Below the pieces are notes generated by a model, which saw nothing but the letters and a program-made list of their open reading frames with translations, ran no database searches and was not told the origin of the DNA. Positions 23,551-32,237 of a DNA stretch of 64,000 nt are shown piece by piece (position 1 is the first letter of the stretch; each line of letters begins with the position of its first letter). Both the position numbers and the translations under genes were made by a program. The stretch spans positions 1 through 64,000 of the forward strand of contig JAJSRW010000068.1 of NCBI GenBank assembly GCA_022414725.1, given 5' to 3'. The stretch comes from Microglena sp. YARC (lineage: Eukaryota > Chlorophyta > Chlorophyceae > Chlamydomonadales > Chlamydomonadaceae).

Positions 23551-23694
23551 GAGGAGTTGGCCACCTATTCCAACATGGAAATGGATGCACGCCAATCTGA
23601 GGGGCAGGCCCATCCAAGCCTGCCAGGCTGGCATCCCCTAGAAGGCATCCGTGCACCCAGTGGCAAGAACACGGGAATAAAGAGTGACCTGAAG
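23551..23694 (+). CDS. OBG: Obg GTPase exon 4 (helix before G4)
   Basis: A strong acceptor, GTTCTTTTAG|GAG, precedes EELATYSNMEMDAR. This continues the QLQVLL helix of exon 3 and matches the LxxEL-xx-Y motif that precedes the RP-x-L-x-x-x-NK strand in Obg. The chosen donor is AAG|GTACCT at 23694/23695, giving 48 codons and phase 0. The frame stays open to 23958, so a later donor is possible. The ~30 residues after the helix are rich in Pro, Gly and His and do not match Obg; bacterial Obg has only about eight residues here. The start is well supported, the end less so. Confidence 0.65.
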
Positions 23695-23978
23695 GTACCT
23701 GAAACCCGCAGTGATCGACGGAAAAAGTGGAAACGGGACAAACGCAGCCATCACCGCCCACGCGGCGAAGAGAGCCAGCCAGCCCTGGGTGGAGCTCCGC
23801 TTTTCAGGGTGCAGAGGGTCGGAGGGGAGGGGGTGGAGGGGGTTCTCCAAGGCCAGGGGGGGCGGGGTGCCACAATGGTTAGAGGGCAGAGAGATGGTGG
23901 GGTCCTATGGGGGTCCAGGGGTGGGGGGAAGGCCCGGGTAGCCTTGGCAGTGGTATGAGCCCCCCTAACTAAGCCCAG
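23695..23978. other. Obg intron 4
   Basis: A short intron with G-rich stretches (GGGGGTGGAGGGGG near 23830, GGGGGGCGGGG near 23860). It could be partly exonic if a later donor of exon 4 is used. No tandem array is present, unlike in the other Obg introns. Confidence 0.5.
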
Positions 23979-24179
23979 ACCACCGCCCCGGCTCCATCCT
24001 TGTTGTCACGTCCGTGTTTGATTATAGCCAACAAAGTGGATATCTGTACAGATCCCGATGCAGCGCTAGCCGAGTTGAAGGCCAGCACCATGCTGCCCAT
24101 AGTAGTGGTGTCGGCAACCTTGGAGGCTGGCCTTGATCGATTGAAAAATTCACTGAGAGCACTCAGCAGTGCCACATGA
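23979..24179 (+). CDS. OBG: Obg GTPase exon 5: G4 NKVD, G5 VSA, stop
   Basis: The acceptor AAGCCCAG|ACC starts 66 codons ending in TGA at 24177-24179. The order is PSLLSRPCLIIANKVDIC (G4, the guanine-specificity NKxD), an ALAELKAS helix, LPIVVVSATLEAGLDRL (G5 SA) and a last helix KNSLRALSSAT. Obg G domains end just after this helix, so the stop is at a natural place. The last ~90 bp of this exon is the founder of the array that follows, and a far copy at 25310-25400 also has an open VVVSA frame. If transcription ends beyond the array, the array is 3' UTR. Confidence 0.82.
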   Translation, partial: TTAPAPSLLSRPCLIIANKVDICTDPDAALAELKASTMLPIVVVSATLEAGLDRLKNSLRALSSAT

Positions 24180-25400
24180 CCTTAGTAGTGGTGTGGGCAG
24201 CCTTGGAGGCTGGCCGGGATCGATTGAAGAATTCACCGAGAGCCCTCAGCAGTGTTGATGCCACATGACCATAGTTGTGGTGTCGGTAAGCGTGGGGGCT
24301 GGCTTTGATCGATTGAAAAGTTCACTGAGAGCACTCAGCAGTGCCACATGACCTTAGTAGTGGTGTGGGCAGCCTTGGAGGCTGGCCGGGATCGATTGAA
24401 GAATTCACTAAGAGCGCTCAGCAGTGTTGATGCCACATGACCATAGTTGTGGTGTCGGTAAGCGTGAGGGCTGGCCTTGATCGATTGAAAAATTCACTGA
24501 GAGCGCTCAGCAGTGCCACATGACCTTAGTAGTGGTGTGGGCAGCCTTGGAGGCTGGCCGGGATCGATTGAAGAATTCACTAAGAGCGCTCAGCAGTGTT
24601 GATGCCACATGACCATAGCTGTGGTGTCGGTAAGCGTGGGGGCTGGCCTTGATCGATTGAAAACTTCACTGAGAGCACTCAGCAGTGCCACATGACCTTA
24701 GTAGTGGTGTGGGCAGCCTTGGAGGCTGGCCGGGATCGATTGAAGAATTCACTGAGAGCCCTCAGCAGTGTTGATACCACATGACCATAGTTGTGGTGTC
24801 GGCAAGCGTGGAGGCTGGCCTTGATCAATTGAAAACTTCACTGAGAGCACTCAGCAGTGCCACATGACCTTAGTAGTGGTGTGGGCAGCCTTGGAGGCTG
24901 GCCGGGATCGATTGAAGAATTCACTGAGAGCCCTCAGCAGTGTTGATACCACATGACCATAGTTGTGGTGTCGGCAAGCGTGGAGGCTGGCCTTGATCAA
25001 TTGAAAACTTCACTGAGAGCACTCAGCAGTGCCACATGACCTTGTAGGGTGTGGGCAGCCTTGGAGCTGGCCTGGGATCGATTGAAGAATTCACTGAGAG
25101 CCCTCAGCAGTGTTGATACCACATAATCATAGTAGTGGTGTGGTGTGGACATCCCTTGAGGCAGGCCTAGCTCGATTGAAGAATTCACTGGGAGCGCTCA
25201 GCAGTGTTGATGCCACATGATCATAGTGGTGTGGGCAAGCTTGGAGGCGGGCCTGGATCGATTGAAGAATTCACTGAGGGCACTCAGCAGTGTTGATGCC
25301 ACATGATCTTAGTAGTGGTGTCGGCAAGCATGGAGGCGGGCCTTGATCGATTGAAGAATTCACTCAGAGCTCTCAGCAGTCCATCAATGCCTTTTCGTGT
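24180..25400 (+). repeat. Tandem array of the Obg G5-helix coding segment
   Basis: Twelve or more units of 85-115 bp, each carrying ATAGTTGTGGTGTCGG or TTAGTAGTGGTGTGGGC, GGAGGCTGGCC, GATCGATTGAA, TTCACTGAGAGC and CTCAGCAGTG. From 24180 to 25100 two unit types alternate: one with GTGTCGGTAAGCG, the other with GTGTGGGCAGCC. Most units lose the V-S-A reading. The last unit (25310-25400) regains an open frame VVVSASMEAGLDRL that runs on into unrelated sequence. Confidence 0.88.
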
Positions 25401-25474
25401 TAGCCCCTCCTATCACGGTTGGGCATGCTTCGTTTGGCCGCGGGTCCGGATCTCCCGCCGATCGTACTCTTGTT

Positions 25475-25575
25475 TAGGAGTGGCCACACCATTCGAACAG
25501 AATCCTCGGTGCCGCTGGTTTGTGACGGACGACCCACCCACCCACCTCTTGGGTTGGAATTCCTTTCATACAAAA
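25475..25575 (+). repeat. Dispersed ~90 bp repeat (CCATTCGAACnGAATCC family)
   Basis: CACCATTCGAACAGAATCC, GGTGCCGCTGGTTTGTG, GACCCACC, CTTTCATACAAAAAA. Copies with the same block order are at about 29388-29468, 29893-29965 and 43047-43130. All end in a CCTTTCACA(n)AA-like tail. No terminal repeats were recognised. Confidence 0.6.
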
Positions 25576-25629
25576 AAGCTAGTCCAACTACTCTGCCTGC
25601 AGAATCGTAGATGGTGTATAGATAGGGGT

Positions 25630-25800
25630 GCTTGATGGTTGTGTGGGTGTGGTGTGTGGGTGTGGTGTTGGGTGTGGGTGTGGTGTGTGGGTGTGGTGTG
25701 TGGTGTGTGGTGTGTGTGTGGGTGTGTGTGTGGTGTGGTGTGTGGCGTGTGTGTAGGGTGTGGGGTGGCTATTGGGTATATGTTGGGTGGTTATTGGTGC
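25630..25800. repeat. GTGTGG microsatellite
   Basis: About 130 bp of GTGTGGGTGTGGT with minor variation, ending in TTGGGTGGTTATTGGTGC, next to the MITE at 25808. No gene is seen in it. Confidence 0.7.
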
Positions 25801-25807
25801 TTATTGG

Positions 25808-25992
25808 TAGGGATCGGCAATATGATATCATATGATATCATGTCATCATATGATATCATATGATGCGGTGTCTGACTAGTAACTTTTGGCTTGGGCCCTC
25901 ATATCATATTATATTAAATCATATGATTTTTGTATGATATCATGTGATATCATACCCGTCTTTGGTCAACATCATATGATTTGCCGTTCCCT
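25808..25992. mobile_element. hAT-like palindromic MITE (ATATCATATGAT family)
   Basis: TAGGGATCGGCAATATGATA at the left and ATCATATGATTTGCCGTTCCCT at the right are inverted copies; the interior has TCTGACTAG and TTTGGTCAACAT shared with the copies at 31531-35969, 46214-46362 and 57833-58000. Two of those have perfect 8 bp target duplications. Here the flanks do not match. Confidence 0.75.
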
Positions 25993-26171
25993 GTGTATAG
26001 ATGACTCGGAGAGCAGCCTGAAGGCTGAAGAATTGTTACACGTTTCCAATTACTTTACGTTTCCAATTACTTCATTATTTTAATTATTATTATTATTACT
26101 AGTACGGTAGCCCGTGTGGCTGGTGGCCACATCTACTCTCACCTACTCTCACACCTACTCTCACTCTCAAG

Positions 26172-26211
<40 letters not shown>

Positions 26212-26996
26212 CATAGTACGGTGCCCGTTTGGCCTTTGGCCACACCTATTTGGGCTGGTTACATAATGGTTTACACTTGAAGCCCCCCCCTCATTCACAC
26301 ACCACCACCACCAAACCATTAACCGCCCCCTCCCCCATCCCCTCCCGTTGGTCACACCTGTTTTGAGCTGGGTTGCGAAGAGGTTTTCTCTGCAGTGCAT
26401 GCAACTTAAAACATTGACGGACGCATATCCCTTTTATCCCCCCCACCCACCCACCCAACCATGTACCCCCACCCACAAACATACTCCCTTACTCTTCCTG
26501 ACATATTTCCTGACTCCATCCCTTATTCCCTTCCCCCCACCCCAAGCCATCCCACCGGCCCCCACCCTCTCCCCACTCTCATCCCTCCCCTCCCTCATAC
26601 ACGCACCCAGCACACACATTCTCCATATCTGCCTCCCTCCACTTCAGCTGTGGGCTTTGCCATAGCTGAAAGGCATACGGGACGAAGAGCATCGACAACG
26701 TTTGCGCATCATCCGACTCCGCTAAAAGCATCGGACCTGCTTCCCTGCCACCTCAGCTGTGATCGATAGTCGACCCCACTGAAAAAGCTGAACCTGCGCA
26801 ATCGCAACTGTACATAACTAAAGCTTCTTCTTAGCGAGCATGTATTCAGTTCGGCCGAAGAACAATCCTGTTCACGGCAACTGCTCCCGAAGTAAACTCG
26901 ATCTGAGACTTGGAAACATCGCTAGGTTCATCCATTCAACTTTGCCGCGTGCTCTCTATAGCACAATTCACAGTGATGACATATTTCTCGTTGCAG
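25993..26996. other. No gene seen; C tract and pyrimidine-rich DNA
   Basis: A duplicated block AGTACGGT-GCCCGT-TGGCC-TTTGGCCACACCTA lies on each side of a ~38 bp C run (26170-26208). ACGTTTCCAATTACTT with ATTATTTTAATTATT occurs at 26038-26095 and again at 28967-29008. From 26430 to 26640 the plus strand is almost pure pyrimidine plus A. No credible coding sequence was found before the kinase-like fragment. Confidence 0.45.
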
Positions 26997-27332
26997 TGGG
27001 AAGAAGTTGCAGTCAAGTTGCTGATTTTAGATGTTCAGTCAAGTTAGGGCGAGAATGCTCAGCGAGATTTTCCATTCGGTCAACTTTGATGCGTAATTGC
27101 TATGGCACAATGCGGAGACATGTTTCTCAATGCAGTGGGAAGAATTTGCAGTCAAGTTTGTGACATGGGATGGATGCGATTCGGACATTTCTGACAGGTC
27201 GTCTGACTCACCACGTCACTTCCCGTTGTGCGCAGCGACAGGTCTCTTGACGCAAGGGAAAGGTCTTGCAGAGATGCAGGGGGAAAAGCTTGTAGGAAGA
27301 CGAACTGCAGCGCTACCGAAATCAGGTGGATG
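26997..27332 (+). pseudogene. Kinase N-lobe-like exon pair (VAVK), duplicated
   Basis: Two copies ~139 bp apart each have a good acceptor followed by a kinase subdomain II-like sequence: TTTCTCGTTGCAG|TGG with W-E-E-V-A-V-K-L-L at 26997, and TTTCTCAATGCAG|TGG with W-E-E-F-A-V-K-F-V at 27136. VAVK carries the ATP-anchoring lysine of protein kinases. The duplicated unit also covers ~90 bp of upstream sequence (CCATTC-CAACTTTG, GCTATGGCACAA). The second copy stays open to 27332. No glycine loop is seen upstream and no catalytic loop follows on this strand, so it is probably a fragment or a diverged gene. Confidence 0.45.
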
Positions 27333-28451
27333 AACTCAGGCGGGAAAAGGAGAAATCGGGCGGGATGCGCAACGGATAGAATACGCAGGAGGCGAAGGTT
27401 GCATAAGGCAGAATTCGCAGGAGGCCAAATCAGGCAGATGTTGAAGTTTTTTTTTTTTTAAGTTATGAATTGTTACAAAGAGTAGAAGACCGTGAAAACA
27501 ACTGAACCGTCTGGCGGTACTTAGCAGTACATCGACGACGCTGCCCCCTGATAGGGCAGTGGCGTCGAGGGCTGCAAGCTAAGCAGTCCTGCAAACCAGA
27601 TGGCAGGACTTGGGAGGGCACAGCACTAGGGCAATGCCGGCGTGCCGGTACGTAGCCCCAGCTGGCCTGGGTCAATGGACTTGGCAGTAAGTTACTGCTG
27701 CCAGTCGTAGAACAAAGGGCAGGACGGAACAAAAAGGTGGTAGAAACTGAAAACAAGGTGGTACTGGTAGTACACCGGCGAGCTGCCCAGTAAAGCAGTG
27801 GAGTCGAGGGTCGCCTAGGTACCTTAGAAAACCAGGACTCTACAGTGGTACTTGGCAGTATATCGGCGAGCTGCCCGATGGAGCAGTGTTGTCGAGGGCA
27901 ACCAAGATACCCCCGGCGAGCTGCCCGATAGAGCAGGATTGTCGAGGGCTACCAGGGTAGAGAAACAAGGGGGAGGTACTCAGCAGAAGGATGACAAAAC
28001 TACTCCAAAAAGGCAGCTCTGAGCCGAAAAAGAGAAAAAGAGGAAACTAGAGGATTATGAAGAAAGACAACAACATAAGGTGCCTAGCAGTAAAGCGGGG
28101 AATCTGCCTGGGAGGCCAGGACAGCCGAGGACCGCCCGGCAGTACTACTGTAAGGTAAAGTAGAACTGAAAGAGAGTCCAAGACCGCCACAAAAACACCT
28201 GGCATCAGAGCTAAAGAACTAATGGGCTAAGGCAAGGTTATAAAAGGAGTTTTTTTTTTTTTCCTTACTACAAAAGGCAGGAAGAAAACCAAGAGTACAG
28301 GAGAGGACAAAGTGTCTGGTTCAACTAGGGGTAAGAGGGAAGAGGGGCTGTAGGGACTCTGCTAAAGAGGGATTACGGGGATAGCATATCGGTATCTTCA
28401 AAGTGGCGCTTTCTGTTCATGGAAGAGGTGGAGGCTACTGGTCGCGGAATC
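27333..28451. repeat. Purine-rich interval with ~60 bp tandem repeats
   Basis: A short coiled-coil-like frame (DELQRYRNQVDELRREKEK) occurs at about 27299-27350. From 27520 to 27960 the block CCGGCGAGCTGCCCGATAGA-GCAGT-GTCGAGGGC occurs four times. T runs lie at 27447-27460 and 28251-28262. The A/G-rich stretch to 28380 has no gene that I recognise. It may be the body of a degraded transposon. Confidence 0.4.
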
Positions 28452-28931
28452 TCAGGGGAGGTAGAGGACAGCTTCCTCCGCCCTTCCTTCTTCCTTGGTC
28501 GGAAGGGCGTCTGCGTGTTCTCGACCCTTGAAGATATCATGCAGGGGGAGCTGAACTTGAACCTTCTCAGGAGTATCAGGGGCAAGCCCGTTAACCCTCA
28601 TGAGGATGTCAGAGGAGGGAATGCTCTTGCCAAGTAAGAAGACAGGGTTGAATTCATCTAGAATAGCTCCGTGACAGTGGGTCCAAAGGCCATGCTTCTT
28701 ACCCATACGGTCCAGAAGGGGGTTAAGAAGATCTAGCCCAACCAGGAGGGGGCCTTGGACCCTAACTGGAAAGAACTCAGTCTCAATCATGGCAGATGTT
28801 GAAGCAGGAGGGATTAAAAACGGGGATTGGCTGAGCGGGAATTGGCTAGGCGGGAATTGGCTAGGTCGGTTAAGTCGGTTAAGTCCGTTACGCGATGACA
28901 CCACGACCACGACCACGACCACGACCGCCAT
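28452..28931 (-). CDS. Hypothetical ORF, weak retroelement protease likeness
   Basis: An open frame of 159 codons. After a Val-rich repeat (from GACCAC units at the 5' end) and short NRPSQFPPSQFPLSQ repeats comes a more ordinary stretch: SAMIETEFFPVRVQ, GPLLVGLDLLNPLLDRMG, WTHCHGAILDEFNPVF. The pattern PLLVGLDLL recalls the C-terminal strand of retroelement aspartic proteases (LLGxDxL), but no D-S/T-G active site is present in the frame. It may be the remnant of a retroelement ORF. No function is assigned. Confidence 0.3.
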   Translation of the reverse strand: MAVVVVVVVVVSSRNGLNRLNRPSQFPPSQFPLSQSPFLIPPASTSAMIETEFFPVRVQGPLLVGLDLLNPLLDRMGKKHGLWTHCHGAILDEFNPVFLLGKSIPSSDILMRVNGLAPDTPEKVQVQLPLHDIFKGREHADALPTKEEGRAEEAVLYLP

Positions 28932-29270
28932 TATTTCTTTATATATATATAGATTTTAACGAGATTTTAATTATTTTAATTATTTTAATTATTTTACGTT
29001 TCCAATTACTTGTATGAAAAGGATTGTCACCGAGAAGGGTGGGACTTACTGCGCTTGCTCTAGATTCTTCTGTACCCCTTTGAGCGTTTATTAGCCACTC
29101 CTCCCTTTCACAACTAAACGGCAAAAACTCCCGTTGATTTAGGAACGTTGATAAATTTTCGAGGTTGGTCAAGTCCTTTTAGCCCAGTACGTTACCCGTA
29201 GACTGTAACGTACATACGTGGGAACCTACGCTTGCAAGCGTCTACAAGGATGGGATTATGGCAGCTCACT
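28932..29270. other. AT-rich interval, no gene seen
   Basis: It begins with a short (TA)n and (ATTTTAATT)n stretch. TTTTACGTTTCCAATTACTT at ~28988 repeats a block at 26038-26075. The rest is unique sequence up to the long-TIR element. Confidence 0.4.
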
Positions 29271-30258
29271 GAAATTGAAATTGAATTTTTTACATCCGTG
29301 TAATACAGTTACTCACAGGACGTGAAGTTAAGGACACAACAGCGTAAGCCGGAGCTAGCTATTGACACCGAATAGCTATAGGCACCACCATTCAAACTGA
29401 ATCCTCTGTGTCGCTGGTTTGTGTCGGGAGACCCACCTCCTGGGGTGAAAGTCCTTTCACAACTAAAAAACAAATGGCAGCTCACTGTAGTAGCACTATA
29501 CCAGTCATTCATTGCACACCAGTAGGTTAGCGGCAAACCTGCATGGCCACGCGGAGGGAGCAGATTTCAGAGGAAAATTCGTCCCCGTTTTTTCTCTGAA
29601 GGGGTTGGAGCCTTGAACTTGAACATGGTTACATAGCTTCAGCCAGCGATTTGGCTGCTTGCCGTCTTCGGCAGTAAAAAACATTATCACCAGGAAAATG
29701 TAAACGCGAACAAATCACTTTTTCTTTTCGTTTTTCGTTTGGCTGACGGGGGCCCTGAGTTCATGCTACAGCGAACATTTAATTCTACGAAGAATGCTAT
29801 GTACTGCAGCTGGATGTACTTTCGTTAGAATCTGCTAGCAACGAGTATCTCCTAAGCGCGCCTACCCTTATAGTCTTATGTAGGAGTGCCAACGCCATTC
29901 GAACTGAATCCTCAATGCCGCTGGTTTGTGTATGGAGACCCACCTCCTGGGGTGAAATACCTTAGACAACTGCCAAAAAACTGCCACACAAAGCGAACAA
30001 GTGATCCGTACATGGGTAGATTCACAACAACCTCTTTACGTCATTTGAAGGTGTAAACTGATAGATGGAAGCTCCCTATGGTCCCGTGGAAATAACGACT
30101 CATGTGATCTAGGTCAAGTTCAAGATAAACATCATGTGATATTTGAATGTAGCTTGAGGCGGTGACTATAGCTAGCTCCGGCTTTCGCAGTGGTGTCCTT
30201 AACTTCACGTCCTGAGAGTGACACATTTCTCGGATGTAACAATTTCAATTTCAATTTC
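29271..30258. mobile_element. 988 bp element with ~90 bp terminal inverted repeats
   Basis: The left end GAAATTGAAATTG, TTACATCCGTGTAATACAGT, CACAGGACGTGAAGTTAAGG, CCGGAGCTAGCTA is matched in reverse by the right end (TAGCTAGCTCCGGCTTTCGC back to CAATTTCAATTTC). The interior carries two copies of the CCATTCGAACTGAATCC repeat and no transposase-like frame, so it is non-autonomous. Long inverted ends suggest a foldback or Mutator-like class. The flanks CTCACT and ACTTGT give no convincing target duplication. Confidence 0.65.
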
Positions 30259-30720
30259 ACTTGTGGCCCTTTCAAATGCAAGATGTAATGATCATACGCT
30301 GACCTCCGTGGCCACATCAGCGACAGGTCTCGGAAAATCGAGATCCGAAACCAAACTCCAGAACGGGGAACTCCGAAACGACTCCTGAACGGCTCCCCTG
30401 GCCACGTCAGCAAAAGGCAGCCAGCGAGCGGGCAAGAGTGCGAGCGCAAGAAAAGGAGAAGGGAATGCTGCGAGGGGGGGAGCTGCGAAGTTATTGACAG
30501 GGGCAGGGAAATTTGTGGGAAAGAGTTTAGGCAGACAAAGGGAGGCTACACCGTTGAATATAGGGCGATATAGGCAGCGAGCACCGAAAATAGCAGAATG
30601 TAGCTCGAGGCCCTTTCATATGCAAGATGTAATGATCATACGCTGATTTCCCAAACTGAGAACAAAATTATTCCTCTACATTTGTTGTAAGCGATGGTTT
30701 GAACCATATAACCAGATTGC
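30259..30720. repeat. Segment bounded by 38 bp direct repeats
   Basis: GGCCCTTTCAAATGCAAGATGTAATGATCATACGCTGA (one mismatch between copies) occurs at about 30267-30304 and 30609-30646. The 300 bp between, including the shorter repeat GGCCACRTCAGC, has no gene. It could be an insertion with duplicated flanks or a tandem duplication remnant. Confidence 0.5.
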
Positions 30721-31150
30721 TGGTGGTTACCTGGACAAGTCTTTAACCTGGTGGTGGTGCTGGTGGTGACCTGGACAAGCCTTTAAGACGGTGGTGGTGA
30801 TGGTGGTGACCTGGACAAGTCTTTACGCAGGTGGTTGGTGCTGGTGGTAACCTGGACAAGCCTTTAAGATGGTGGTGGTGATGGTGGTGACCTGGACAAG
30901 TCTTTACGCAGGTGGTTGGTGCTGGTGGTAACCTAGACAAGCCTTTAAGATGGTGGTGGTGATGGTGGTGACCTGGACAAGTCTTTACGCAGGTGGTTGG
31001 TGCTGGTGGTGACCTGGCCAAGCCTTTAAGATGGTGGTGGTGATGGTGGTGACCTGGACAAGTCTTTACGCAGGTGGTTGGTGGTGACCTGGACAAGCCT
31101 TTAAGATGGTGGTGGTGGTGGTAACCTGGACAAGTCTTTACACAGTATCC
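30720..31150 (-). repeat. ~83 bp tandem repeat with donor-like CCAG|GTCACC edge
   Basis: About seven units. On the minus strand each contains TGCGTAAAGACTTGTCCAG, GTCACCACCATCACC and AAAGGCTTGTCCAG, GTTACCACC. The founder may be the single-copy sequence just upstream (C-E-P-G-Q-G-Y-C-V-K-T-C-P-G, 31140-31180). Each unit has CAG|GT, so it resembles the donor arrays of the Obg gene. The open frame 30743-31282 is His-rich because of CACCAC repeats. Confidence 0.55.
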
Positions 31151-31288
31151 CTGGCCAGGTTCACAAATTTCAGACTTGCCGCCTTGGAAGAGGTCAAATT
31201 TCAGACTTGCCGCCTTGGACCTTCCCTCCGAGCTGTCACACGGTAGTCCAAGTGTTGGCTGAAGAACCATGTAACAATCCAAACTAAT

Positions 31289-31543
31289 TCAATTGCTGGC
31301 ATAACTGTATAATGATGAGGAATTGAGGATTACCTCTTTTCGTAGAGGAGCCACAGCTTCCAGATGCACTAGGTTGCTTATGGTTCGGATGCAGAGACAG
31401 TCCAGGGAGCTGCCCAGAAGCTGCTGCTCGTAGCCAATAATAGCCAGAATAAAAGCTGTGCTCTCAACCACTCCATCATGTCGAGAGGTCATAAGGACAG
31501 CCGACAAAAAAAGCAACAAAGCAATACAGTTAGGGACCGGCAT
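31289..31543 (-). pseudogene. Fragment like the kinase C-terminal exon (YEQQLLGSS)
   Basis: An 84-codon frame with IIGYEQQLLGSSLDCLC, TISNLVHLEAVAPL. The minus-strand copy at 40.1-40.3 kb reads IFSYEEQLLRSSSGSLF, INNLVHLEADIVSF, so the two are homologous over about 35 residues. At 39942-40124 the same motif follows directly after the kinase NPQNRPLAREAVA sequence. This stretch is therefore probably a fragment from a related kinase gene. The N-terminal 40 residues are not recognised. Confidence 0.45.
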
Positions 31544-31578
31544 TTCATTGAATGTAGACCGAAGGTGAGTATGATATC

Positions 31579-31876
31579 TATCAGCATGAATAGCGGTGCT
31601 CTCGCTTGTTTTATGTCTTGGTGACTCCTTGTGTACTCCCTTAGAACTATCGGTCCTGACAGTACTATGTCAGCTTCCTGTTGACTGCGTCATCGGTTCT
31701 TCTGACACGCGCTGTCTAGCCTGTACCCTGATCAGGTTCCAGGCTACCGCCCCCTTTCCTCCACTGGTGCCCCTTAATGGGTCTCATGTGCTTGTAACTT
31801 ATTCTCGTCTCCGCATTTATAGATTGGCGTGCTGCACACACAAAGTCCACTCTCCGGAGTGTTATCCAAGCTGATA
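31579..31876 (+). repeat. 5' LTR of element A
   Basis: 298 bp beginning TATCAGCATGAATAGCGG and ending CCAAGCTGATA; the ends are inverted copies (TATCAGC / GCTGATA) instead of TG..CA. It is nearly identical to the right LTR, with a few substitutions and a small indel near 31785, indicating fairly recent insertion. Confidence 0.9.
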
Positions 31877-32009
31877 GGTTATACGGCCCTTCATTTACTA
31901 CCACTGCTTTGCGATGCAACTTCCGCGAGGACCTCCCGCCATTTTGAGAAACTCCATGACATGGATGGTCTTTCCTAGACGCGCGGGATGCGCAGTATCA
32001 TTCTCAGCG

Positions 32010-32237
32010 ATGGCTGCGACCAATCCTTCCAACGGAGGAACGGCTCCTCTTGATGATTGGCTAGACGTTTGTGCACCAGCTGCCTCTGCTAGCGGTCATG
32101 AGAGTCCTTCCGCCATCGTGGAAGTAACCCCCCCCGGTCATTCCTCCATCTTCTCTTCCTTTTCCTCCCCTGCCGTCTGTCGCCTCCTCCCGTCTGTCGT
32201 AGATGACTGTGACGTGCAGACTCAAGTCGGCGACTAG
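32010..32237 (+). CDS. Gag-like N-terminal ORF of element A
   Basis: Starting from ATG at 32010 (context GCGATGGCTGCG) it encodes 75 residues, MAATNPSNGGTAPLDDWLDV onward, Ser/Pro-rich, then stops. It lies 130 bp after the 5' LTR, where gag begins in Copia elements. No zinc knuckle is present. Further frames to 33.0 kb are interrupted. It is named gag-like by position only. Confidence 0.35.
   Translation: MAATNPSNGGTAPLDDWLDVCAPAASASGHESPSAIVEVTPPGHSSIFSSFSSPAVCRLLPSVVDDCDVQTQVGD

Larger units (their letters stand above)
5636..24179 (+). other. OBG: Obg-family GTPase gene, five recognised exons
   Basis: Gene-level entry. Exons at 5636-5807, 11042-11734, 17644-17892, 23551-23694 and 23979-24179 join, apart from one G-run indel in exon 1, into an Obg protein: Obg fold (VPLGTIV, GQEFVLACGG), G1 P-loop GMPNVGKSS, switch I FTTLMPQLG, G3 DVPGLIQGA, G4 NKVD, G5 VSA and a short final helix. 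Obg proteins are ribosome-associated GTPases of bacteria, plastids and mitochondria. The glycine-rich N-terminal part that normally precedes KAGGGG is not recognised, so an upstream exon is missing, diverged or outside the window. The four introns are about 5.2, 5.9, 5.7 and 0.3 kb. The organelle targeted cannot be told without the N-terminus. Confidence 0.85.
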
